Shown: positions 1 to 10,070 of the stretch, piece after piece | How positions within the stretch are numbered: the first letter of the stretch is position 1 | How the letters are laid out: every line of letters starts with the position of its first letter | Assembly: GCA_029063085.1 (NCBI GenBank) | Contig: JAIDOW010000054.1 | Span: forward strand, 30,100 to 94,099 | Length of the DNA stretch: 64,000 bases | Direction: 5' to 3' | From: Lachnospiraceae bacterium | GTDB lineage: Bacteria > Bacillota > Clostridia > Lachnospirales > Lachnospiraceae | Position numbers and translations under genes: made by a program | The notes under the pieces: model-generated | The model's database searches: none | Told to the model about the DNA's origin: nothing | What the model saw: only the letters and a program-made list of their open reading frames with translations

Positions 1-1
1 T

Positions 2-412
2 GCTAAAACCTATAATACGGCACTTGCAAAGATGGGAGATTCTAATCCTGATTTCTTGGAAGCAGTCAATGATTTAAGAGCAAGTACATGCAGGGAACGG
101 AATGAGAAGTTGCCTGATGTGCCGGGGGTTTATTATCAGAGTGTGGGTTCTAAGTTAAATACAGCTGCCGGTGGGCGATTCCCCCTTAATTTCTCTTATC
201 AGCTGGTTAATTATTTTGACGGTCCCAATGACGGATTGGTAGGGCAGAATTCCTTCCGGTGGGGAGAACGGTTTCAATTTCTTACGGTAAAGGGAAAACG
301 AGGAATTTCCCATGGGGACATGATTGACTTAAACAGAGAAAATTTTGACGGATTTGATGTAAGGGAATTTTTTGTGCAATTGGTTGCGGATTTGAAGAAA
401 AGAGGATATTAG
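2..412 (+). CDS. C-terminal part of a lipase-like alpha/beta hydrolase; 5' end lies outside the window
   Basis: Frame is open from the window edge (AKTYNTALAKMGDSNP...) through ...FDGPNDGLVG...SHGDMIDLNREN...; lipase-like C-terminus by reading. Confidence 0.5.
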   Translation, partial: AKTYNTALAKMGDSNPDFLEAVNDLRASTCRERNEKLPDVPGVYYQSVGSKLNTAAGGRFPLNFSYQLVNYFDGPNDGLVGQNSFRWGERFQFLTVKGKRGISHGDMIDLNRENFDGFDVREFFVQLVADLKKRGY

Positions 413-617
413 GAACGATTGGAAAAATTGCCTGAAAATTTGTTGAAAATTTATGCCGGAATAATAGGGTAAATATATGCAAAAGATGGATTTATTATAT
501 TGTACCGAAAAAAAGACAAAATCAACTGTTTTTTTGTTAAAAATCACTTGAGAATTTATTAAAAAAATATATAATAAAATTAGACTGTATACAAAAAGAA
601 AATGGAGGAGCAAAGTA

Positions 618-1601
618 ATGTTTGGTTTTGGTCAGTTAATTGATATTTTGAAGAAGAATCCAAAGACAATCGTGTTAACGGAAGGTAATGATCCACGTAT
701 TCTGGAAGCTTCCTCAAGACTTTTGGCAAGTAATTTTTTACATCCGATTTTGATTGGGGATCCGGATGAGATTTATGATGTGGCAGAGGAGAGCGGATTT
801 AATATCAGGGGATCAGAGATTATTAATCCTGCAGCATTTGAGGATATGGATAAAATGGTTGAAGAGTTCTGCCGCCTTCGCAAGCATAAGGGGGTAACTC
901 CGGAACAGGCCAAAGAATATCTGTTACAGAATAATTATTTTGGAACCATGCTGGTAAAGATGGGATATGCTGATGCACTGTTAGGTGGTGCAACATATTC
1001 AACGGCAGATACGGTAAGACCGGCACTACAGCTTATTAAAACAAAGCCTGGTAATACATTGGTATCTTCCTGTTTTATTTTAGTAAGACCATTGGCAACT
1101 GGTGGTAATGAGGTATTGGCAATGGGGGATTGTGGAATTATTATTCGTCCCAACGAGGATGAACTGGTGGAGATTGCAGAAGAGATTATCCGCTGTGCAA
1201 AGATTTTCGGTGTAGATCCGAAGGTTGCATTTTTGAGTTATTCTACAGACGGTTCCGGTCATGGTGAGGATGTGGATAAGATGCGAAATGCAGCAAGGAA
1301 AACAAAAGAGCGTAATCCGGATATTCCGATTGCAGGAGAAATGCAGTTTGATGCAGCAGTTTCCCCATCTGTCTCTAAGAAAAAATGTCCGGATTCTGAG
1401 GTTGCTGGTCACGCAAACACCTTTATTTTCCCGGATATCAATGCGGGTAATATCGGGTATAAGATTGCACAGAGAATGGGTAATTTTGAAGCATATGGAC
1501 CGATTTTGCTGGGATTGAATTCCCCGATTAATGATTTGTCGAGAGGCTGTACTGCTACAGAAGTATATTCCATGGCGATTATTACTGCGGCACTTTCATA
1601 A
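618..1601 (+). CDS. pta: Phosphate acetyltransferase
   Basis: MFGFGQLIDILKKNPKTIVLTEGNDPRILEAS...LLGGATYSTADTVRPALQLIKT...; RBS ggagg upstream. Confidence 0.93.
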   Translation: MFGFGQLIDILKKNPKTIVLTEGNDPRILEASSRLLASNFLHPILIGDPDEIYDVAEESGFNIRGSEIINPAAFEDMDKMVEEFCRLRKHKGVTPEQAKEYLLQNNYFGTMLVKMGYADALLGGATYSTADTVRPALQLIKTKPGNTLVSSCFILVRPLATGGNEVLAMGDCGIIIRPNEDELVEIAEEIIRCAKIFGVDPKVAFLSYSTDGSGHGEDVDKMRNAARKTKERNPDIPIAGEMQFDAAVSPSVSKKKCPDSEVAGHANTFIFPDINAGNIGYKIAQRMGNFEAYGPILLGLNSPINDLSRGCTATEVYSMAIITAALS

Positions 1602-1661
1602 GTAATATGGATTGGCAGGCTGCCTTCTATTGCATAATGTTATAAAGAATGAAACAATGGG

Positions 1662-1704
1662 AATCCCTGCGAGGATGCAGATTGCAGAATCGCAGGGATT
1701 TTAA
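1662..1704. terminator. Rho-independent, probably bidirectional terminator between convergent pta and DtxR-family gene
   Basis: AATCCCTGCGA ... TCGCAGGGATT 11-bp stem followed by tttaat. Confidence 0.8.
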
Positions 1705-1710
1705 TCTGTA

Positions 1711-2094
1711 TTACTTTTGACAATTTGGAATATGATTTTTAATAGCTTCAAAGCTTTCCTTGCTGATTACGTGCTCCATCCGGCAGGCATCTTCGGAAGC
1801 GATTTTTTCATCAACTCCCAGACTGATCAGCCAGGAAGTGAAAAGTTCGTGGCGTTCATATATCATATCCGCTATTTCTTTGCCTGACTCCGTTAAAGTA
1901 ATATAGCCGGCTTCCGAAACGGTTATATATTTTTTTTCACGCAGATTCTTCATGGCAATACTGACACTGGATTTCTTAAATCCCAGCTCTGTTGCAATAT
2001 CTACAGACCGGACCACGGGTAAGGTTTTACTAAGGATTAATATGGTTTCTAAATAATTTTCCGCAGATTCATTTATATTCATGGTAACCTCCAA
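1711..2094 (-). CDS. DtxR/MntR-family metal-dependent transcriptional regulator
   Basis: NESAENYLETILILSKTLPVVRSVDIATELGFKKSSVSIAMKNLREKKYI...; short form, next to the feo operon. Confidence 0.88.
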   Translation of the reverse strand: MEVTMNINESAENYLETILILSKTLPVVRSVDIATELGFKKSSVSIAMKNLREKKYITVSEAGYITLTESGKEIADMIYERHELFTSWLISLGVDEKIASEDACRMEHVISKESFEAIKNHIPNCQK

Positions 2095-2191
2095 TTTTTA
2101 GTCATAATCGTAATAAAATTTCCAGATATTTATTTTGATTGTAACATAAATGAGAAAAAATTCAATGAAATAAAAATTTATCAATAAGTTA

Positions 2192-2220
2192 TTGACAACT
2201 AATAGAAATTAGAATAAACT
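2192..2220 (+). promoter_or_regulatory. Candidate promoter for feo operon with an overlapping inverted repeat
   Basis: TTGACA 2192-2197, 17-nt spacer, TAAACT 2215-2220; CTAAT-agaa-ATTAG inverted repeat at 2199-2212 in the spacer. Confidence 0.5.
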
Positions 2221-2265
2221 AACATATAAGAAAAGGGTTGTGCATATTTAAAAAATCATATCATT

Positions 2266-2493
2266 ATGGAAGGAGATGGTTATATGCCGCTTACGATGGT
2301 AAAAGAAGGAGAAGCTAATGTGATTAAGAAGGTGGGAGGAAAGGAAGAAACCAGAAAATTTCTGGAGAACCTTGGTTTTGTATCAGGAGGAACTGTTACA
2401 GTGATTTCCATGTTAAATGGCAATGTGATTGTAAATGTAAAGGATTCCAGAGTTGCGATTGGCAGGGATATGGCAAACCATATTATTGTGTAA
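2266..2493 (+). CDS. feoA: FeoA-family ferrous iron transport protein A (first copy); start may be 2284
   Basis: MPLTMVKEGEANVIKKVGGKEETRKFLENLGFVSGGTVTVIS... Confidence 0.85.
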   Translation: MEGDGYMPLTMVKEGEANVIKKVGGKEETRKFLENLGFVSGGTVTVISMLNGNVIVNVKDSRVAIGRDMANHIIV

Positions 2494-2519
2494 TAAAAAA
2501 CATCAGTTAAAGGAGAATT

Positions 2520-2744
2520 GTGATGAAAACATTAAAAGAAGTGCCCTGTGGGCAGAATGTTACGGTGAAAAAACTGACCGGTGATGGACCAGTAAAAAGA
2601 AGGATTATGGACATGGGGATTACAAAAGGTGTCGATATTTATGTCAGAAAGGTCGCTCCGTTAGGGGATCCTGTGGAAGTAACAGTAAGAGGATATGAAT
2701 TGTCCCTTCGGAAAGCGGATGCACAAATGATTGAGGTGGAATAA
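2520..2744 (+). CDS. feoA: FeoA-family ferrous iron transport protein A (second copy)
   Basis: MKTLKEVPCGQNVTVKKLTGDGPVKRRIMDMGITKGVDIYVRKVAPLGDPVEVTVRGYELSLRKADAQMIEV. Confidence 0.88.
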   Translation: MMKTLKEVPCGQNVTVKKLTGDGPVKRRIMDMGITKGVDIYVRKVAPLGDPVEVTVRGYELSLRKADAQMIEVE

Positions 2745-2871
2745 GAGATAAAATTTTACCCATTGGTTAGTTATGGCTAATCAAAGATAGAAGATACAAA
2801 CAAAAGAGTTTAGAGAAACAGGAAGTTGTTTCACTAAAAATGAAGAAAGGATAAAAGAAGGGAGAATAGAA

Positions 2872-5253
2872 ATGTCAGTAAAAATAGCATTAGCAGGTAA
2901 TCCAAACTGCGGGAAGACAACATTATTTAATGCATTGACCGGTTCCAATCAGTTTGTTGGAAACTGGCCGGGTGTTACGGTAGAAAAAAAGGAGGGTAAA
3001 TTAAAGGGGCATAAGGATGTTACGATTATGGATCTTCCGGGGATTTATTCGTTATCACCATATACTTTAGAGGAGGTAGTTGCCCGTAATTATCTGATCT
3101 CTGAAAGACCGGATGCGATTATTAATATTGTTGATGGGACTAATATCGAAAGAAACCTTTATTTGTCCACGCAGATTATGGAATTGGGAATACCGGTTGT
3201 GATGGCAGTCAATATGATGGATATACTGGAAAAAAACGGTGACAGAATCTATATTGACAAATTAAGTGAAAAATTGGGATGTGAAGTGATCGAAATTTCA
3301 GCTTTGAAAGGAAGTGGAATTGAAAAACTGGCAGAAAAGGCAGTAGAACTTGCAAGAAAAAGCAATGTTTCATTGCCGGTGCATGAATTTGCTCCTGAGG
3401 TGGAAACGATCATTCAGGCTGTGGAAGAGAAAATAGACGGAGTTCCAGAAATGCAGAAACGCTTTTTTGCGATCAAACTGCTGGAAAAGGATGATAAGAT
3501 TTTAAGTCAGATGAAGAATGCTCCGAATGTGTCGCTTGAAATTAATAAGTTAGAAGATGCAATGGATGATGATACGGAAAGTATCATTACAAATGAGAGG
3601 TATGTCTACATTTCTTCTATTATTGGGGAGTGTGTAAAGAAAGCACAGGGGGAAAAGTTAACGGGCTCCGACAGGATTGATAAGATTGTAACAAATAGAT
3701 GGCTTGCCCTGCCCATTTTTGCAATCGTTATGTTTCTGGTTTATTATGTTTCCGTTACCACTGTGGGCGGATGGGCTACGGATTGGGCCAATGATGGTGT
3801 GTTTGGTGACGGATGGCATTTGTTTGGGATAGGCACATCTGCTTATGAGGAAGATGCGGCAACATATAGTCGTGCAGATCAGATTATGGCAGCCTTCGAA
3901 GAAGGAACTGTGACAGTTGATATCGTAAATGAGGAAGATGAAGTAATTGAGAAAGTTCAGATATCGGACAGTGTTGTAGAAGAAGCAAGGAATGTGGTAG
4001 AGACAGGAGAACCGGATACCTCCGAATATGGTGTGTGGGTTCCGGGAATACCGGTGTTGGTGGAAAAAGGTCTTGATGCCATGAACTGTGCAGACGGTTT
4101 GAAGAGCTTGATTTTGGACGGTATCGTAGCTGGTGTGGGTGCTGTTTTAGGCTTTGTGCCACAGATGCTGGTGTTGTTTATTTTTCTTGCATTTTTGGAA
4201 GCGTGTGGTTATATGGCCAGAGTTGCATTTATCATGGACCGTATTTTCCGTAAATTTGGTCTTTCCGGAAAATCTTTTATTCCGATGCTGATAGGAAGCG
4301 GCTGTGGGGTTCCCGGAATCATGGCTTCCCGTACCATTGAAAATGACAGGGATCGTAAGATGACTATTATGACGACTACTTTTGTTCCTTGTGGAGCCAA
4401 ATTACCAATTATTGCATTGGTTGCCGGTGCATTTTTTGATAATTCGGGCTGGGTTTCATGGAGTTCGTATTTTGTAGGGATTGCAGCAATTATCTGTTCC
4501 GGTATTATTTTAAAGAAGACAAAGATGTTTGCAGGAGATCCGGCACCGTTTGTTATGGAGCTTCCGGCATATCATATGCCGACGGTTGGAAATGTTTTGA
4601 GAAGTATGTGGGAACGCGGCTGGTCCTTTATTAAGAAGGCGGGAACGATCATCCTGCTCTCTACTATTGTTCTATGGTTTTTACAGGGATTTACATGGGA
4701 TGGAGGTTTGACAATGCTGGAAGCGGAAGAGCTTGACCGGAGTTTCCTTGCTTCTATCGGAAATGTGATTGCACCACTTTTTGTACCTCTTGGATTTGGT
4801 GACTGGAAAATGGCAGTTGCTACTGTGACAGGACTTATTGCAAAAGAAAATGTTGTGGCAACCTTTGGTGTCTTATTTGGGTATGCCGAAGTTGCCGAGG
4901 ATGGTGCAGAAATATGGGGACAGCTTGCCGGAGCGATCACACCAGTTGCAGCTTATGCATTTTTGGTATTTAATCTTCTTTGTGCACCATGTTTTGCAGC
5001 AATGGGAGCCATAAAGAGGGAAATGAATAATGTGAAATGGTTCTGGTTTGCTATTGGATATCAGACTATACTTGCCTATATTGTTGCTCTTTGTATTTTT
5101 CAGATTGGAACATGGATTGTGGAAGGGATTTTTGGTGCAGGAACAATAATTGCAATTTTATTTGTGCTGGGATTCATTTATCTGTTATTTAGACCTTATA
5201 GAGAAAGTAAGACACTAAACGTAGATATGAAAAGAGTTGTCGGTACCAAATAG
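2872..5253 (+). CDS. feoB: Ferrous iron transport protein B
   Basis: GTPase G1 GNPNCGKTTLFNALTG, DLPGIYSLSPYT; C-terminal Nucleoside_recog-type membrane domain. Confidence 0.96.
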   Translation: MSVKIALAGNPNCGKTTLFNALTGSNQFVGNWPGVTVEKKEGKLKGHKDVTIMDLPGIYSLSPYTLEEVVARNYLISERPDAIINIVDGTNIERNLYLSTQIMELGIPVVMAVNMMDILEKNGDRIYIDKLSEKLGCEVIEISALKGSGIEKLAEKAVELARKSNVSLPVHEFAPEVETIIQAVEEKIDGVPEMQKRFFAIKLLEKDDKILSQMKNAPNVSLEINKLEDAMDDDTESIITNERYVYISSIIGECVKKAQGEKLTGSDRIDKIVTNRWLALPIFAIVMFLVYYVSVTTVGGWATDWANDGVFGDGWHLFGIGTSAYEEDAATYSRADQIMAAFEEGTVTVDIVNEEDEVIEKVQISDSVVEEARNVVETGEPDTSEYGVWVPGIPVLVEKGLDAMNCADGLKSLILDGIVAGVGAVLGFVPQMLVLFIFLAFLEACGYMARVAFIMDRIFRKFGLSGKSFIPMLIGSGCGVPGIMASRTIENDRDRKMTIMTTTFVPCGAKLPIIALVAGAFFDNSGWVSWSSYFVGIAAIICSGIILKKTKMFAGDPAPFVMELPAYHMPTVGNVLRSMWERGWSFIKKAGTIILLSTIVLWFLQGFTWDGGLTMLEAEELDRSFLASIGNVIAPLFVPLGFGDWKMAVATVTGLIAKENVVATFGVLFGYAEVAEDGAEIWGQLAGAITPVAAYAFLVFNLLCAPCFAAMGAIKREMNNVKWFWFAIGYQTILAYIVALCIFQIGTWIVEGIFGAGTIIAILFVLGFIYLLFRPYRESKTLNVDMKRVVGTK

Positions 5254-5330
5254 GGAAGGTACCTGCAAGCCAGAGATTAATTTGTGAGATGACGAGCCGG
5301 GGGTGGCTGCAAATATAGGAGGTGCGAAAA

Positions 5331-5465
5331 ATGGGAACAGTTTTAGTGGGAGCAGTTTTAGCTGGAATAGTTGCTTTAAGTATCCGCAGTATGGTTCTTG
5401 ATAAGAAAAAGGGAAAATCATTACAATGTGGTGGTGATTGTTCAAAGTGCAGGGGTTGTCATTAA
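5331..5465 (+). CDS. FeoB-associated Cys-rich small membrane protein (44 aa; not in the supplied ORF track)
   Basis: atgggaacag...cattaa translates to MGTVLVGAVLAGIVALSIRSMVLDKKKGKSLQCGGDCSKCRGCH; RBS aggaggtg 5' of ATG; directly after feoB. Confidence 0.85.
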   Translation: MGTVLVGAVLAGIVALSIRSMVLDKKKGKSLQCGGDCSKCRGCH

Positions 5466-5651
5466 ATCTGATTGAATCAGACAGTTCCTGTAAATGTGCA
5501 ATTAAAAAACATGTTTTTGCCTTTGGAAAAACATATTCGTAAGCATTGACTAATATTCAATATGGGATATAATAGATACTAATGTACTGACACATTGATA
5601 ATCATGCAAACTACTTATTTTGCATGTGGAACAGCACAAAAAGGAGGAAAT

Positions 5652-5900
5652 ATGATTAGTATATTTAGTTTACTCATAAGTTTAGTAGTCGGTGCCATAT
5701 CGGGATGGATTGCCGGTCAGATCATGCATATGGAAGGCAGCTGGCTGAAAAATATGATTTTAGGAATTGTCGGAGGCGCAGTAGGAGGTTTTATACTTAG
5801 AATTATTGGCATATCCGGACATGGTTTTATAGGGAATATCATTGTTTCCGTGATTGGTGCATGCATTCTGATAGCAGTTGCAAGGGCAGTCGCAAAGTAA
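5652..5900 (+). CDS. GlsB/YeaQ/YmgE-family stress response membrane protein
   Basis: MISIFSLLISLVVGAISGWIAGQIMHMEGSWLKNMILGIVGGAVGGFIL...; RBS aaggagg before 5652 favours this start over 5595. Confidence 0.85.
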   Translation: MISIFSLLISLVVGAISGWIAGQIMHMEGSWLKNMILGIVGGAVGGFILRIIGISGHGFIGNIIVSVIGACILIAVARAVAK

Positions 5901-6020
5901 AATGTTTTTTTGCAGGCAGGGATAATATGACTGTCATTGTATGGGATGCTCCTGTATAGGGATTGACCATGGATGAATTGTGGAAAAACAGAATATTCTG
6001 GATAAAAAGGGACAGCATAT

Positions 6021-6057
6021 AAGAAGTGGAAGAGAATATTTCCACTTCTTATTTTTT
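6021..6057 (+). terminator. Rho-independent terminator
   Basis: AAGAAGTGGAA-gagaatat-TTCCACTTCTT then atttttttat. Confidence 0.8.
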
Positions 6058-6150
6058 TATATCATAGAAAACTGCACCGCATTTCCTATGATATAAAAAA
6101 CAGTTATGCATACTCATGCGAGAAGATAATATCACTGCGTGACCGCACTC
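6054..6150. repeat. Dispersed hairpin repeat, copy A (copy B at 22880-22977)
   Basis: ATCATAGAAAACTGCACCGCATTTCCTATGATATAAAAAACAGTTATGCATACTCATGCGAGAAGATAATATCACTGCGTGACCGCACTCG; roughly 87% identical to copy B by eye. Confidence 0.8.
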
Positions 6151-6198
6151 GGCGCAGCAAATAAAGGAAAGTCTTGGAAATGTCTCAACGAATAATGA

Positions 6199-7524
<1,326 letters not shown>

Positions 7525-7540
7525 CAGAAAAATTATATTG

Positions 7541-7771
7541 TTAAGAAAAAACGTATAGCAGGATGAATATAACAGCTAATATCAGCAGCAAAATAAAATG
7601 CTGTCCGAGTACAATGCTGGCAATCCAGGCAAGGATTAGTAATATGATCAAAACCAGCATGATAAAACGGAATATAATAAGCATTTTATTTTGCTTGGTT
7701 GATAAAGCTATAAAATATATGATGATCATAATGGCAGCAAGTGCGATGATTGTTATAAGTAAAATATTCAT
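7541..7771 (-). CDS. Small hydrophobic membrane protein, unknown function
   Basis: 76 aa, highly hydrophobic; aagaggtg RBS before ATG on minus strand; convergent to eno. Confidence 0.5.
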   Translation of the reverse strand: MNILLITIIALAAIMIIIYFIALSTKQNKMLIIFRFIMLVLIILLILAWIASIVLGQHFILLLILAVIFILLYVFS

Positions 7772-8073
7772 GTGGTCACCTCTTGATTTTGAACGGATTT
7801 GGAATTGTATATATACATCATGTAAATTGTAATATGGCGGCTGTGAAGATTCAAACTTTGTTAGAATATATGTAATTATTTCTATATTTGGTTAATCTTA
7901 CTAAATTATCTTATAGTATATCACAAAACGTTTGTTCGCACTAGTCCTTAGTTTTTATATATGCATATAAAATTCTTATAGAAGTCGACAGAATTTAACA
8001 AATTTGTTTTAAAACATATTATTTTATATGGGAACTGCAATTACTTAGGGCATCAGGAAAGAGGAGATGGAAA

Positions 8074-8685
8074 ATGCCGGTACAAGAAATTATAAAACTG
8101 GGGGATATCACAGATGAGGAAAAGAGACTGTCGTTACTGCTAGCCATTCATTGTGCCCCGGTTTTATCTGGAATTAAGGCTGCTAATATGGTTACAGTGA
8201 CGCAAAATGAATACATTGGTATAAAATATATCCTTCAGGGAACAGATATTTCCTGCCGCTTTCTAAAAACAGGAAAGGACAGGGGAATCTTATATCTTTA
8301 TCGGGAAAAGGAACTTGTAAGCTATCTGCATTTAAAAGAAATAGAGATATTTTTAGAGGAATATGGTTATCTTTCAAATGATCTTGATGTAATGCTTGGA
8401 CATCTGGAAAAGAGAATGGATTCTTATTGCAAAGGAGAAATATTATTTCCGCATGAAATAGGAGTTTTTTTGGAATATCCGCTGACCGATGTTACAGGTT
8501 TTTTAGAAAATAAGGGGAAAGATTTTATCTATTCGGGTTATTGGAAGGTTTATCATGATGCTCCAAAGGCTGTCAGAAAATTTACGCAGTATGATACTGT
8601 AAGATATCGGATGGTCAGGGCAGTTGCTTCCGGTTGGAATATACAGGAGATTATGGAAATCTCTGCTTCCTGGCGAAACTTGTAA
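8074..8685 (+). CDS. DUF3793-like protein
   Basis: LLLAIHCAPVLSGIKAANMVTV...HEIGVFLEYPLTDVTGFLENKGKDFIYSGYWKVYHD. Confidence 0.8.
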   Translation: MPVQEIIKLGDITDEEKRLSLLLAIHCAPVLSGIKAANMVTVTQNEYIGIKYILQGTDISCRFLKTGKDRGILYLYREKELVSYLHLKEIEIFLEEYGYLSNDLDVMLGHLEKRMDSYCKGEILFPHEIGVFLEYPLTDVTGFLENKGKDFIYSGYWKVYHDAPKAVRKFTQYDTVRYRMVRAVASGWNIQEIMEISASWRNL

Positions 8686-8740
8686 AGTCCAGATAGAAAT
8701 GATATACTTTGATCTGATAATGATAAAAGGAGCATGGACT

Positions 8741-9331
8741 ATGGACGAAATTTATACCAGAAGAAGTATTAGAAAATATAAACAAGAGCCGGTTTCGGAG
8801 AATATTTTAGAACAGATCCTGGATGCGGGAAGAGTGGCGCCTTCCGGGAAAAATAAGCAGCCATGGAGATTTCTTGTATATGGGGGAGAGAGAAAAGCAC
8901 AATTGCTGGCGGTCATGCAAAAAGGACTGGAACGCGAACAAAAAAAAGAGGCAAGGCTTCCGGCATCAGGATATGGTCTTCCGGACGCTTTTCATACACT
9001 TCAGATTATGAAAAAGGCACCGGTCATTATTATGGTGGTGAATCCTTACGGAAAAAACCCTTTTAGCAATATTACAGCGGATGAGCGGTTTACGGAAATT
9101 ATTGATGCTCTGTCTGTTGGAGCATCCATTCAAAATATGCTTTTAAAAGCACAGGCATTAGGTCTTGGAACATTATGGGTAGGCAATACGTGTTTTGCAT
9201 ATGCAGAGCTTATGGAGTATATGGAGATAGAAGGACAGCTGATGGGAGCGGTTGTTCTTGGTTACGCAGATGAGGAACCGGTTGCAAGACCCAGAAAAGA
9301 ACTTGCAGAGTTAGTGACATATTATTTGTGA
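8741..9331 (+). CDS. Nitroreductase family protein
   Basis: MDEIYTRRSIRKYKQEPVSENILEQILDAGRVAPSGKNKQPWRF...; aaaaggag RBS before 8741. Confidence 0.88.
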   Translation: MDEIYTRRSIRKYKQEPVSENILEQILDAGRVAPSGKNKQPWRFLVYGGERKAQLLAVMQKGLEREQKKEARLPASGYGLPDAFHTLQIMKKAPVIIMVVNPYGKNPFSNITADERFTEIIDALSVGASIQNMLLKAQALGLGTLWVGNTCFAYAELMEYMEIEGQLMGAVVLGYADEEPVARPRKELAELVTYYL

Positions 9332-9407
9332 TGATATTTTTAAGAAAATAGGGAGGTTCATTTTGCAAATGGGTGCACAAGGGAGAATGGGATGAAGGAG
9401 TCAGGAT

Positions 9408-9941
9408 ATGGAGTATAGCAGATTAAAAGATAATATGATAGAAGTAATAGAGGAGCAGCAGTTAAAACTAGGATATCTAAAGGAGACGGTAAGGTTATAT
9501 TATCCATTGTCCTCTTTGAACCGCTTTCTTGGTGTAAAAGAAGGGGTAGAGGAAATGCAGCAGCTTTTACAGGATTTTGTGATGGATGTAAAAGATTGCT
9601 TTGGGAAAGTTGTAGTTACAAATGAGGGGGAACGGTTTTGTATAGCCATACCGCCAAAAGGAGCGGAATATATTCATGATCATATGGATGCTGATGGCTT
9701 CCTTTGTGATTTGATCGCAACGGTAGCGAGACATGGAAGTACTTTGGAAGATGTGTTGGCACAGTTTTACAAACATTCAGGACATGTTCGGGTAGAAGAA
9801 ATAAGAAATGGAGAATTTGATTATCTGGTATATTTTGAAAACGGAGAGCCAGATAGTTATCGTTATTGTATTACAGTAGAGGCAGATCATATTATTTATC
9901 ACCGGTATACAAAAGAAGATTATGCTGAGTTCGAATTTTAA
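9408..9941 (+). CDS. DUF3877-like protein
   Basis: MEYSRLKDNMIEVIEEQQLKLGYLKETVRLYYPLSSLNRFLG... Confidence 0.65.
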   Translation: MEYSRLKDNMIEVIEEQQLKLGYLKETVRLYYPLSSLNRFLGVKEGVEEMQQLLQDFVMDVKDCFGKVVVTNEGERFCIAIPPKGAEYIHDHMDADGFLCDLIATVARHGSTLEDVLAQFYKHSGHVRVEEIRNGEFDYLVYFENGEPDSYRYCITVEADHIIYHRYTKEDYAEFEF

Positions 9942-10070
9942 CTGTTTCCTTCCAGAGATTGGGCAATGGTAATCATTTATGTCTCAAAATTCACTTAAAG
10001 ACTTGCATTCTGAAAAATATTTGATATAATAGAATATATGTTCGGAACTAATGTTTGGAGGCGGGCTGTT

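Noticed and set aside
329-613. 94-aa minus-strand ORF upstream of pta
   Set aside because: AT-rich intergenic frame overlapping the lipase-like 3' end; no homology-like sequence.
618-1601. Missing ackA next to pta treated as a finding
   Set aside because: pta is followed by a convergent gene here, but unlinked ackA is common and the window cannot show absence from the genome.
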